From Acidimicrobiaceae bacterium (GTDB lineage Bacteria > Actinomycetota > Acidimicrobiia > Acidimicrobiales > MedAcidi-G1): a stretch of 8,051 nucleotides of DNA. The notes under the pieces are model-generated. The model had not been told where the DNA came from, searched no databases, and was given only the letters and a program-made list of their open reading frames with translations. Of the stretch, positions 1 through 6,175 are shown piece by piece. The DNA lies in the NCBI GenBank assembly GCA_002714485.1, contig PAXM01000005.1, positions 112,406 to 120,456 of the forward strand, given 5' to 3'. The stretch's first letter is position 1; every line of letters starts with the position of its first letter. Position numbers and translations under genes: made by a program.

Positions 1-266
1 ATGAACCCCATGGCTCGGGCCCACAGGTTTCGCTTGTTGGCAGGGAACGGGTAGACGCGAGTCACCGTCACCGCACCGCAGTATCCCCGGCGCACTAGCC
101 GGCCACGCCAATCGCGCTCGATCCGGTGGTCCCGGTACCAGGGCAGTGAGGTGAGGACGTGAACGTCGTGGCCCTCGGCGGTCAGGCCCTCAACGATTGA
201 CGAAACCATCTCACCGGTGGGCGCCGAATCAGGCCGGAAATGCGGGGTCAGGATCAGGAGGCGCAC
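1..266 (-). CDS. GT4/WcaI-like glycosyltransferase, N-terminal part (runs off left edge)
   Basis: Only the first 88 codons are present; the gene continues beyond base 1. The GTG start at 266-264 lies 2 bp after the TGA of the upstream glycosyltransferase and has a good Shine-Dalgarno, GAGGA, at 278-274 with a 7-base spacer. The protein begins VRLLILTPHFRPDSAPTGEM, then has GLTAEGHDVHVLTSLPWY at about residues 29-46. This is the usual N-terminal Rossmann strand and glycine-containing acceptor-side loop of GT-B fold family 4 glycosyltransferases, and the opening resembles WcaI-type enzymes of exopolysaccharide clusters. Such enzymes transfer a sugar from a nucleotide-sugar donor on the cytoplasmic face of the membrane. 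Donor and acceptor cannot be read from this fragment, and the catalytic EX7E motif lies outside the window. It is the last visible gene of the cluster that starts with the LCP gene. Family assignment is fairly safe; specificity is unknown. Confidence 0.82.
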   Translation of the reverse strand, partial: MRLLILTPHFRPDSAPTGEMVSSIVEGLTAEGHDVHVLTSLPWYRDHRIERDWRGRLVRRGYCGAVTVTRVYPFPANKRNLWARAMGF

Positions 267-268
267 CG

Positions 269-1438
269 TCAGATCCTCGTACCAGACCGCGAGGAGGACG
301 ACCCGGTGGCCAAGAGGAGTCGCCACGCCTGCTCCAGGGCCGCTGCCGAAACCTCCCAAGTGTGGGCCATTGCCCCGACGAGGCCCTCTTCTACCCGCTC
401 CAGTCGATGACCGTCGTCGACAAGCAAGCGCTCCAGCCCTTCGGCCCACCGGCTCGGGCCTGCGGCAGCCGAGAGCACCGAAGCCGGCCCCACCAGTTCG
501 GCAGCCGGCGTTCCCTCCGCCACCAGGATCGGTACTCCAGCGGCCATGGCCTCCACGACGGGAATACCGAATCCCTCATAGGTCGACGGAAATGCCATGA
601 TCGACGAGGCGGCTAGACGCTCGACCATCGCCTCAGCCGGGATCCTTCCGGTCCGCTCGATCCGATCGGCGTGTGCCCCCGCCTCGATGGCCTGGTGGAC
701 CTCGGCCTCGGCACGACCTATACCCCCGGTGAGCACGAGCCGAACGGTCGGATGGCGGTCGGCCAGCAGGTGGAAGGCCTCAACGAGCAACACGTGGCGC
801 TTGTGTGGATGGGTCACAGCTGGGTAGAGGATGGTAGGAAACCTTGGTGGCTGGGCCAACCCGGAAACAACCGCAGGTGGCCTGACTCCCGATGAAACCA
901 CCACCACCCGATCGCCCGGCACCCCAAACCGATCCACAACCTGACGAGCCACAGTGTCCGACACGGTGACCACCACGTCAGCCCGACGTATGGAACGGGG
1001 AAGCGCCCGACCCAGATAGGCACGCTTGGCTACCGAGAAGTTCTCTGGGTGGTCGAGGGGCTGGAGGTCGTGGACGGTGACGGCCACGGGCGCGCTCGTC
1101 CGGATTGGAATCCTCCCACCCACGTGGTGGACAGCGTCCAGGTGACGGGTCCGTGAAGCCAGCCAGGTCGACTCGGCCAGCAGTCGGCGTCCCCGATTCC
1201 GGTTGCGCACCGGGCAGACATCGAGGTCCAGCGCGGCCCCCAGTTCTGGGTGGGCCTCAGCAGTCGCAGTACTGAGGTGGACGACCGGTCGCATGCCAGC
1301 CGGGCCGTGGGCCGCGTAGGCGAGCAGGGTACGCACTGCGTACTCCTCACTGCCGCCAACGTCACCGGGTACTAACCACAGGAGGTCGACCCCGATCAGA
1401 GATGGGCTAGCCTTTGCCGGACCGGTGCCACCACACAT
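269..1438 (-). CDS. Family 4 glycosyltransferase (GT-B fold)
   Basis: Predicted 389-residue cytoplasmic or membrane-associated sugar transferase, a full-length size for GT4. The N-terminal domain carries a glycine-rich loop GDVGGSEEY (25-33), the motif TVHDLQP (121-127) and ADVVVTVSDTVARQVV (153-168). The C-terminal nucleotide-sugar domain has PHKRHVLLVEAF (211-222, the basic donor-phosphate region) and YEGFGIPVVEAMAAGVP (287-303), which contains the EX7E pair E288/E296. No signal peptide or membrane segment is seen. The ATG at 1438 is chosen because it overlaps the upstream stop by one base (TGATG) and has GAGGTGG 7 bases upstream; the frame stays open to 1588 but that extension only shadows the preceding gene. 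The next gene starts 2 bp after this stop. GT4 retaining transferases of this type often add mannose, glucose, GlcNAc or rhamnose; the donor here cannot be deduced. Its place between two other glycosyltransferases and downstream of an LCP gene suggests glycopolymer assembly. Confidence 0.9.
   Translation of the reverse strand: MCGGTGPAKASPSLIGVDLLWLVPGDVGGSEEYAVRTLLAYAAHGPAGMRPVVHLSTATAEAHPELGAALDLDVCPVRNRNRGRRLLAESTWLASRTRHLDAVHHVGGRIPIRTSAPVAVTVHDLQPLDHPENFSVAKRAYLGRALPRSIRRADVVVTVSDTVARQVVDRFGVPGDRVVVVSSGVRPPAVVSGLAQPPRFPTILYPAVTHPHKRHVLLVEAFHLLADRHPTVRLVLTGGIGRAEAEVHQAIEAGAHADRIERTGRIPAEAMVERLAASSIMAFPSTYEGFGIPVVEAMAAGVPILVAEGTPAAELVGPASVLSAAAGPSRWAEGLERLLVDDGHRLERVEEGLVGAMAHTWEVSAAALEQAWRLLLATGSSSSRSGTRI
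274..278 (-). promoter_or_regulatory. Shine-Dalgarno of the third glycosyltransferase
   Basis: GAGGA on the minus strand, 7 bases before the GTG at 266, lies inside the last codons of the preceding gene. It fixes the otherwise ambiguous GTG start and supports translational coupling of the two genes. Confidence 0.6.
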
Positions 1439-2565
1439 CAGTCGGCCACCTCGCGGTAGACCGCGATCAGGCCATCGGCGGTGTCCGACCAACGACGGGA
1501 GGCGGCCCGGATCCGACCCGCATCGGCCAGTCGAGCGGCAAGTTTCCCGTCGTCCAAAACGGCATGTAGGGCCCCAGCGATCGCCCACTTATCAGTCGGA
1601 TCGACCGTCAGACCGGCGTCCCCGGCCACCTCCTCTGTAGCCGTGCCAGCCGAAGTGACTACCGGGACACCGTGGGCCATGGCCTCCAAGACGGTGAGGC
1701 CGAAACCCTCGTGCAGGCTTGGAAGACAGAAGACGTCCGCCGCCTCGTACCACGCTCGTTTCTCGACTTCCGACACCGACCCGACGACCACGGCCCGCTC
1801 TCCTAGGGGAGCCACAGTCCGGGCCACATCGATCCGCCATCCATCCGGGCCGACCAACACCAATGGCACTTCGCTCAGTGGCGCCGTCGACATGGCGGCC
1901 ACTAGACGGTCAAGGTTCTTGCGTGGCTCAAGCGTGCCGACCCATAGGACGAACGGACCCTCCAATCCGTGGCGAGCCCGGAGTTGAGACGGTAGGCCTG
2001 GTTCGACGTCCGTCGGTCCGACACCAAGCGGCACGATCCGGATGCGGTCACCGTCGAAGCCAGCCTCCAAAAGATCACTGCGTGTGGCCTCGGACGGACA
2101 GACAATCCGGTCAGCCCGTCGGGCATCGCTCAGCCAACCTTCGAAAAGGCGACGACCTCGTCGCGTGGACGCCCCTGGGTGGTGACGCCAAGCCACATCA
2201 TGAACCGTCGCTACCAACGGGGAGCGGGTGGCCGGCACGGCGCCACCGGAAGCATGGACCACATCGGGCGCCCAACCGGACCGCCTGACCAGCCGGTCTA
2301 CGCGCGGTCGACCTAACAAGTGCCATGCCTCGTACAACAAAGAACGAGGCAACACTGAGGACACCAAAGACAGATGATCCGGACTACCGGGGCCGAACAA
2401 CAGCGGCGGCAGATCGGTAGAACGGTGTCGAGCCGTGATGCCCAAGAGGTCTACGTCGTTGTGTTCATCCAACGCACGGGCCGACTCGACTGCAGCCACG
2501 GCGGTTCCACCGGGCACCCGGTGCCACGGCTGTTCCAGCAGGAACGCGACCCGCAGGCAGGTCAC
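1438..2565 (-). CDS. Family 4 glycosyltransferase (GT-B fold)
   Basis: About 375 residues from the preferred GTG start at 2565. From there the protein opens LRVAFLLEQPWHRVPGGTAV (4-23), an N-terminal strand plus glycine loop typical of GT4 enzymes. Further motifs are VATVHDVAWRHHP (118-130), WVGTLEPRKNLDRLV (208-222; R215/K216 in the donor-phosphate region), and HEGFGLTVLEAMAHGVPVV (285-303) with the EX7E pair E286/E294. The TEEVAGDAGL stretch near 310 is also typical. No membrane segment is seen. The frame remains open upstream, giving alternatives at ATG 2613, ATG 2628 and 2685, but these overlap the LCP gene and add residues without family features. GTG 2565 lies 28 bp after the LCP stop and has a modest GGTGG upstream, so the start is less certain than the family. 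The gene overlaps the next one by one base. Sugar specificity cannot be read from sequence; the protein resembles mannosyl- and glucosyl-transferases of actinobacterial surface-polysaccharide loci. Confidence 0.88.
   Translation of the reverse strand: MTCLRVAFLLEQPWHRVPGGTAVAAVESARALDEHNDVDLLGITARHRSTDLPPLLFGPGSPDHLSLVSSVLPRSLLYEAWHLLGRPRVDRLVRRSGWAPDVVHASGGAVPATRSPLVATVHDVAWRHHPGASTRRGRRLFEGWLSDARRADRIVCPSEATRSDLLEAGFDGDRIRIVPLGVGPTDVEPGLPSQLRARHGLEGPFVLWVGTLEPRKNLDRLVAAMSTAPLSEVPLVLVGPDGWRIDVARTVAPLGERAVVVGSVSEVEKRAWYEAADVFCLPSLHEGFGLTVLEAMAHGVPVVTSAGTATEEVAGDAGLTVDPTDKWAIAGALHAVLDDGKLAARLADAGRIRAASRRWSDTADGLIAVYREVAD
1446..1452 (-). promoter_or_regulatory. Shine-Dalgarno of the second glycosyltransferase
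   Basis: GAGGTGG on the minus strand ends 7 bases before the ATG at 1438, within the 3' end of the upstream gene. With the TGATG stop/start overlap it indicates termination-reinitiation coupling and decides between this ATG and the longer open frame. Confidence 0.65.
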
Positions 2566-2593
2566 GGCTGACCACCGACCGTCGAGGCCCTGT

Positions 2594-4327
2594 TCAGGAA
2601 CACGCCGACCCATCGGGCCGACGACCATCGACCGAGGTCCGTAGCTCTGCCGGCAGCCAGTTCCCGGCTCGCGCCGGTAAGACATCGATCGCCAACTCCG
2701 CTAGGCCCGTCCGGGGTTCGGATGCCGATTGTTCGGTTTCCGGACCGTCGCGCTCAGGTAAGGCGGCACGGGCCAGCGCATCCACCTCGTGGAGTGCTCG
2801 GGGCACCAGCAGAAACGAGGCAAAGTCCTCACCGAGGATCAGCTCCACCTGTCCCCCGAGAGTCGGGGCGTCCACAAACTCGAACCGGGGGGTCGGCGTG
2901 ATCATCTGCGCCACCAGGACTGCGGCCGCGAACCGGTCCCGGCTGGCCCGGACCGTTGTTAGGGAAACAGGCTCCCCCGATCCAACTTCGACCGGAAAGC
3001 CCTTGAGTACCAACTGGGCGTAGGCAGGCACTGACTCGTCGATCGGGCCCCGACCGTCGACGACCAGCACCGACACATCCTCGGGTCGCAGTGTGATCCC
3101 CCGAAATACGTCGAAGACCCGTCGGGCCTCCGGTTGGAGCCTGAGTACTGATGCCGTACCCACCTTGTCGTCGTAGACCGGGAGGACGTGTCGTCCTAGG
3201 TCAGAAGGGTCGAATCCGGCGAACGCGCTGCCGAGGCCCAGCAGGGTCCGAAGGGTCAGGCGATCGTCCAGCACCACCGACTGGGCCGCTGCCTCGATGA
3301 GGTCGTCGCGGACGATGATCGACCGGGCACCAGTATTGACCACCTGCTCGAGAGCCAGCGTCAAGAAGTCCTGCTGGCGCTGGTTCCTTTCCAGGTCGTT
3401 CCATACACCGACGCGCTGCCAACGGCCGTCAACGAAGAGTTCCATCTTGCGGCTGCGGACGAATGCCAACGACGCCCGACCGTTCAACGTCGTGCACCCC
3501 GCCTCGGACACGTAGAGGCCAGACGCCACATCACGGGCAGGATGGGAGAACCACACGGGCACCCCGCCGATCTCGTCCACCACGGCCTCAAACCCAAAGA
3601 AATCGATGACCACGAAGTTGTGGATCGGCACGCCGAAGTTTCTCGTAACCGTCTCGACGAGCGTCGGCGCCCCCAACTCCATGCCCCCCACCAACAGCGC
3701 TGAGGCCAGTTTCTCCTCCCGTACTGGCACACCCTGACGGTGGATCATCACATAGAGGTCTCGCGGCAACGAGACCAGCGATGCGGTACCCAAATGGGGA
3801 TCGAGACGCAAAAGCATGATGGTGTCGGCGAGCGCAACCCCCGGCGTACGGTCCCGATGACCGGCTGGATCATCCTCGTCAAGCCCCACGGCACTATCGG
3901 TACCAATCAGCAGGATGTTGCGTGGAGGCGAAGGCTGGTCATCAGCAGACCCGTTGGGTCGCGCGTCGGGGACGGATTGACCGTCGGCCTCGGTGCCGTC
4001 CGCTCCAATCGGTATGTCAAGGTCGGCTAGCACACCGGCGGGGACATCGATCCGGATGATGCTGCCCACCGCCTCCTCGAAGGAGGCCAGGCGTGACGCT
4101 CCGGCAAACAGGCCGAAGGCCAGCAAGATGTTCGCTCCAATCAGAAGTCGCTGGGGCCACGTGCGCCGAAATGCAGGACCGCCCCCGAAAAGGTCCCTTG
4201 ACTGGGACTGGGACGGCGCCTCGAGGGAATCAGGCCTATCTGCGGGCCTATCGACAGGTCCGTCGACAGGGGCATCCGACACAACCTGCAGGTTACCAGT
4301 GGCCTTCCAGCCGTCCCGGGCGCCCAC
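2594..4327 (-). CDS. LCP (LytR-CpsA-Psr) family glycopolymer transferase with LytR_C-like C-terminal domain
   Basis: 577 residues. A Pro/Asp-rich cytoplasmic tail (about 15-55) is followed by one membrane segment (about 60-80, LLIGANILLAFGLFAGASRL), so the rest faces outward. The LCP catalytic domain spans about 136-410: NILLIGTDS (137-145), ALADTIMLLRLDP (165-177, D168), SLPRDLYV (186-193, R189/D190), LNGRASLAFVRSRKMEL (281-297, R291/R293) and DLERNQRQQDFL (311-322, R314/R317). These are the conserved Arg/Asp residues that bind the pyrophosphate and metal of the lipid-linked substrate. A LytR_C-like domain follows (about 416-505, VSVLVVDGRG and LVLKGFPVEV), then a 70-residue tail. Known LCP enzymes transfer teichoic acid, capsule or arabinogalactan from polyprenyl pyrophosphate to peptidoglycan; the polymer used here is inferred from the glycosyltransferase neighbours only. 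The GTG start at 4327 is the first that fits; a later GTG at 4282 would remove 15 residues. No clear ribosome binding site is visible. Confidence 0.92.
   Translation of the reverse strand: MGARDGWKATGNLQVVSDAPVDGPVDRPADRPDSLEAPSQSQSRDLFGGGPAFRRTWPQRLLIGANILLAFGLFAGASRLASFEEAVGSIIRIDVPAGVLADLDIPIGADGTEADGQSVPDARPNGSADDQPSPPRNILLIGTDSAVGLDEDDPAGHRDRTPGVALADTIMLLRLDPHLGTASLVSLPRDLYVMIHRQGVPVREEKLASALLVGGMELGAPTLVETVTRNFGVPIHNFVVIDFFGFEAVVDEIGGVPVWFSHPARDVASGLYVSEAGCTTLNGRASLAFVRSRKMELFVDGRWQRVGVWNDLERNQRQQDFLTLALEQVVNTGARSIIVRDDLIEAAAQSVVLDDRLTLRTLLGLGSAFAGFDPSDLGRHVLPVYDDKVGTASVLRLQPEARRVFDVFRGITLRPEDVSVLVVDGRGPIDESVPAYAQLVLKGFPVEVGSGEPVSLTTVRASRDRFAAAVLVAQMITPTPRFEFVDAPTLGGQVELILGEDFASFLLVPRALHEVDALARAALPERDGPETEQSASEPRTGLAELAIDVLPARAGNWLPAELRTSVDGRRPDGSACS
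4233..4270. repeat. Short 12-bp imperfect tandem repeats in the LCP N-terminal tail
   Basis: GGCCTATC occurs at 4233-4240 and 4245-4252, and TCGACAGG at 4251-4258 and 4263-4270, each pair with a 12-bp period. On the minus strand these encode degenerate four-residue units, PVDG-PVDR-PADR-PDS, in the cytoplasmic tail of the LCP protein. This looks like a low-complexity linker that may vary in length between strains. Confidence 0.6.
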
Positions 4328-4347
4328 TATCCGTCATGGTGGCGATC

Positions 4348-4353
4348 TAGCCT
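4348..4353 (+). promoter_or_regulatory. Possible -10 box of a leaderless aminotransferase transcript
   Basis: TAGCCT fits the actinobacterial -10 consensus TANNNT and sits exactly 7 bases before the ATG at 4361, the spacing expected if transcription begins at the start codon. The gene has no visible Shine-Dalgarno, which agrees. No convincing -35 is seen, and a six-base degenerate match is easily found by chance. Confidence 0.3.
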
Positions 4354-4360
4354 GCGGCCG

Positions 4361-5269
4361 ATGGCCGAAACGACCCCCGCCCCCACTCACTCACCCTCCG
4401 GCATCGCAGTGGGTGTGAGTTGGGTCAATGGGCGCCTGTTGGCTCCTGGTGAAGCGGCAGTGCGGGCCGATGACCACGCCGTGGTGGTTGGCGACGGCGT
4501 GTTCGAGACCACCAAGGTCATTAATGGTGTCCCCTTCGCCCTTGGTCGGCACCTCCGGCGCCTTGGTCGCTCCGCTAGGGGGCTAGGCCTGAACGAGGCG
4601 AGCGAGGGGCAGATCCGATCGGCAGTTGACGAGGTCCTGACCGCAGACCCGGAAGCTGGCCTGCTGAGGATCACCTGGTCGAGCGGTGCTGGGCCCCTCG
4701 GGTCAGGTCGGGGCGACGGCCCGGGCACGCTGATTGTTGCCACCTCGGGGGGCAATACCTGGCCCGATGCCGAACGGGTCCACCTAGTTCCCTGGGCTCG
4801 GAACGAACACGGTGCTCTATCGGGTCTGAAAACGACCTCATATGCCGAGAACGCCATGGCGCTAGCTGCCGCCAGACGGGTCGGCTGCACCGAAGCACTG
4901 TTCTGCAACACCGCCGGGATGCTGTGTGAGGGGACGGGGACCAACGTGTTCCTAGTCATCGGCGGACGGATGGTGACCCCCCCGTTGTCCTCAGGCTGCC
5001 TTTCCGGAATCACCCGTGAGCTGATCATTGAGTTGGCCGAGCGGAAGGACTCTGGAGGGCCCGACGGTGATGTGGAAGTCCGGGACATCGACCCCAGAGA
5101 ACTTCTGACCGCCGACGAAGCTTTCCTCACCTCGGCCACCCGCAACGTGAGCGCCATCTCGGAGATCACTGGCGAGTTCAAGACGACTTTCGAGACACCA
5201 CCAGGCCCGGTGACCTCCCGGATAGCCGCTGCGTTCGACGAGCTTGAGGCAAGTACCCCCGACCCTTGA
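4361..5269 (+). CDS. Class IV PLP-dependent aminotransferase (aminodeoxychorismate lyase / branched-chain aminotransferase type)
   Basis: 302 residues, normal for fold-type IV enzymes. Near the start VNGRLLAPGEAAV (22-34) leads to GDGVFETTKVINGVPFALGRH (44-64), then LRITWSSGAGPLGSGRG (102-118). The PLP Schiff-base lysine is K157 in SGLKTTSYAENA. The following GCTEALFCNTAGMLCEG carries E190, which contacts the cofactor ring, and GTNVFLV follows. Cofactor phosphate contacts are expected in SGCLSGITRE (211-220) and TSATRNVSAI (257-266). The GDG(V)FET form is closer to PabC-like and D-amino-acid-type members than to the E. coli IlvE pattern, so aminodeoxychorismate lyase (folate p-aminobenzoate step) is my first guess, with branched-chain or D-amino acid transamination as alternatives. 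No pabA/pabB or ilv genes are present to decide. It is divergent from the LCP gene (33-bp gap) and convergent with birA. ATG 4361 is preferred; GTG codons at 4409 and 4415 would trim the non-conserved first 16-18 residues. Confidence 0.88.
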   Translation: MAETTPAPTHSPSGIAVGVSWVNGRLLAPGEAAVRADDHAVVVGDGVFETTKVINGVPFALGRHLRRLGRSARGLGLNEASEGQIRSAVDEVLTADPEAGLLRITWSSGAGPLGSGRGDGPGTLIVATSGGNTWPDAERVHLVPWARNEHGALSGLKTTSYAENAMALAAARRVGCTEALFCNTAGMLCEGTGTNVFLVIGGRMVTPPLSSGCLSGITRELIIELAERKDSGGPDGDVEVRDIDPRELLTADEAFLTSATRNVSAISEITGEFKTTFETPPGPVTSRIAAAFDELEASTPDP

Positions 5270-5271
5270 CC

Positions 5272-5289
5272 GGCTGGCAAGCGCCAACC
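5272..5289. terminator. Hairpin in the convergent aminotransferase/birA gap, possible bidirectional terminator
   Basis: The 36-bp gap between two convergent stops contains GG-c-TGGC, a four-base loop AAGC, then GCCA-a-CC. This gives six base pairs with one mismatch. An alternative outer CCGG/CCGG pairing (5270-5273 with 5292-5295) could form around it. There is no T-run on either side, so it is not a classical intrinsic terminator; position is the main support. Confidence 0.35.
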
Positions 5290-5305
5290 AACCGGACCCA
5301 CCCAT

Positions 5306-6157
5306 TCAGTCGACCTGCAGGTGCACCACGTCAGCAGCCAGAACCTCCACGGTCGAACCGTCGGCCATCTCTACCACCAATGCCCCGTCGAGCCCAACGT
5401 CCACCGCCGTGCCCACCACGTCCTCGCCAAGGCCCTCAGCTCGTACCGTTCGGCCCACGGTGGCCGAGCTCGCCAGATGCGCCTCACGGAGCCTCGCCAG
5501 CCCATCCGGGCCGTCCATGTCTGAAATGCGCCCTTCAAAGGTCTCCAGAACATGGACTAGCAAATCCGCCGGGTCGATCGTCAAGCCGAAACCTGCTAGA
5601 GACACGGCACCCGGTGGGGCCTCGTCACAAGGTCCGGGCCAACCCACGTTGACTCCCATACCCACCACCACAGCCGGGCCACTCCCTGAGCGCCCGCCCA
5701 CCAGTTCGGCGAGGATGCCCGCCAACTTGCCAGCTGGGCGACCAGTCTTACGATCGACCAGGACCACGTCATTGGGCCACTTGATTGCCGGTACCTGACT
5801 GGACCCGACGAGGGGGTCCAGCACCTCAACCAACGAAACGGCCAAGCACGAGGTGGTCAGCGACAGGCGCTCGGCGGGCCAACCTAAGTGGAGTAGCACC
5901 GAGAAAAGCAGGTTCACACCCGGTGGGGCATCCCAGCGGCGGTCCAACCTCCCCCGCCCAGCGGTCTGGTGACCGGCCTGCAATACCAGACCGTCCAGCA
6001 CTTCGAGGTCGCCACCCGCTATCCGATCTGCCAAGTCAGCATTGGTCGAACCGGTCTCGACGACTGTCTCGATCCGGAACCTGGAATGGTTCCCGGAACC
6101 TCCAAAGTTGCCGTGTGACCGATGATCTCCCTCGTGGGGGTGCGCGGAGCCTCCCAT
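5306..6157 (-). CDS. birA: Biotin--[acyl-CoA-carboxylase] ligase, monofunctional (no HTH domain)
   Basis: 283 residues from ATG 6157. The enzyme makes biotinyl-5'-AMP from biotin and ATP and transfers biotin to the lysine of a BCCP domain. The catalytic domain shows ETGSTNADL (34-42), the biotin/AMP loop AGHQTAGRGRLDRRW (61-75, GRGR at 67-70), the adenylation motif IKWPNDVVL (125-133), GKLAGILAEL (143-152, K144) and VVVGMGVNVGWP (163-174). A C-terminal SH3-like cap lies at about 233-282 (VGRTVRAEG to TVEVLAADVVHL). There is no N-terminal winged helix, so it should not act as the biotin operon repressor that E. coli BirA is. The frame is open to 6298, but that part overlaps the divergent carboxylase gene. 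Between ATG 6157 and the conserved domain there is no ATG, GTG, TTG or CTG codon in frame, so 6157 is well supported and gives a non-conserved His/Gly-rich tail of about 25 residues. Its natural substrate is probably the adjacent divergent gene product. Confidence 0.92.
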   Translation of the reverse strand: MGGSAHPHEGDHRSHGNFGGSGNHSRFRIETVVETGSTNADLADRIAGGDLEVLDGLVLQAGHQTAGRGRLDRRWDAPPGVNLLFSVLLHLGWPAERLSLTTSCLAVSLVEVLDPLVGSSQVPAIKWPNDVVLVDRKTGRPAGKLAGILAELVGGRSGSGPAVVVGMGVNVGWPGPCDEAPPGAVSLAGFGLTIDPADLLVHVLETFEGRISDMDGPDGLARLREAHLASSATVGRTVRAEGLGEDVVGTAVDVGLDGALVVEMADGSTVEVLAADVVHLQVD

Positions 6158-6164
6158 CCGGGCG

Positions 6165-6170
6165 ATGATA
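6165..6170 (-). promoter_or_regulatory. Possible -10 box of a leaderless birA transcript
   Basis: On the minus strand TATCAT (TANNNT consensus) ends exactly 7 bases before the ATG at 6157, again the spacing for transcription starting at the start codon. No Shine-Dalgarno precedes that ATG. It falls within the 18 bp separating the two divergent start codons. No clear -35 is seen at 16-18 bp. Confidence 0.35.
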
Positions 6171-6175
6171 GAGAA

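Noticed and set aside
197..616. Plus-strand open frames of 127-139 codons opposite the glycosyltransferases
   Set aside because: Two different frames are open over the same bases with Pro/Arg-rich translations; both are shadows of strong minus-strand genes.
1439..1588. 50-codon N-terminal extension of the second glycosyltransferase
   Set aside because: It overlaps the coding end of the preceding glycosyltransferase, its sequence is Arg/Gly-rich shadow, and ATG 1438 has a Shine-Dalgarno and TGATG overlap.
2566..2685. 40-codon N-terminal extension of the first glycosyltransferase
   Set aside because: Most of it overlaps the LCP gene end and precedes the conserved LRVAFLLEQ strand; no ribosome binding site supports the upstream starts, though ATG 2613 cannot be fully excluded.
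4387..5301. 304-codon open frame on the minus strand opposite the aminotransferase
   Set aside because: It lies almost wholly antisense to a gene with clear PLP-enzyme motifs, its translation is Ser/Pro/Arg-rich low-complexity typical of GC-rich shadow frames, and it has no family features.
6122..6175. ATG 6122 as start of the carboxylase
   Set aside because: The 18 added residues do not resemble the family N-terminus, which begins at VFAKVLIANRGEIAV, and they would overlap divergent birA.
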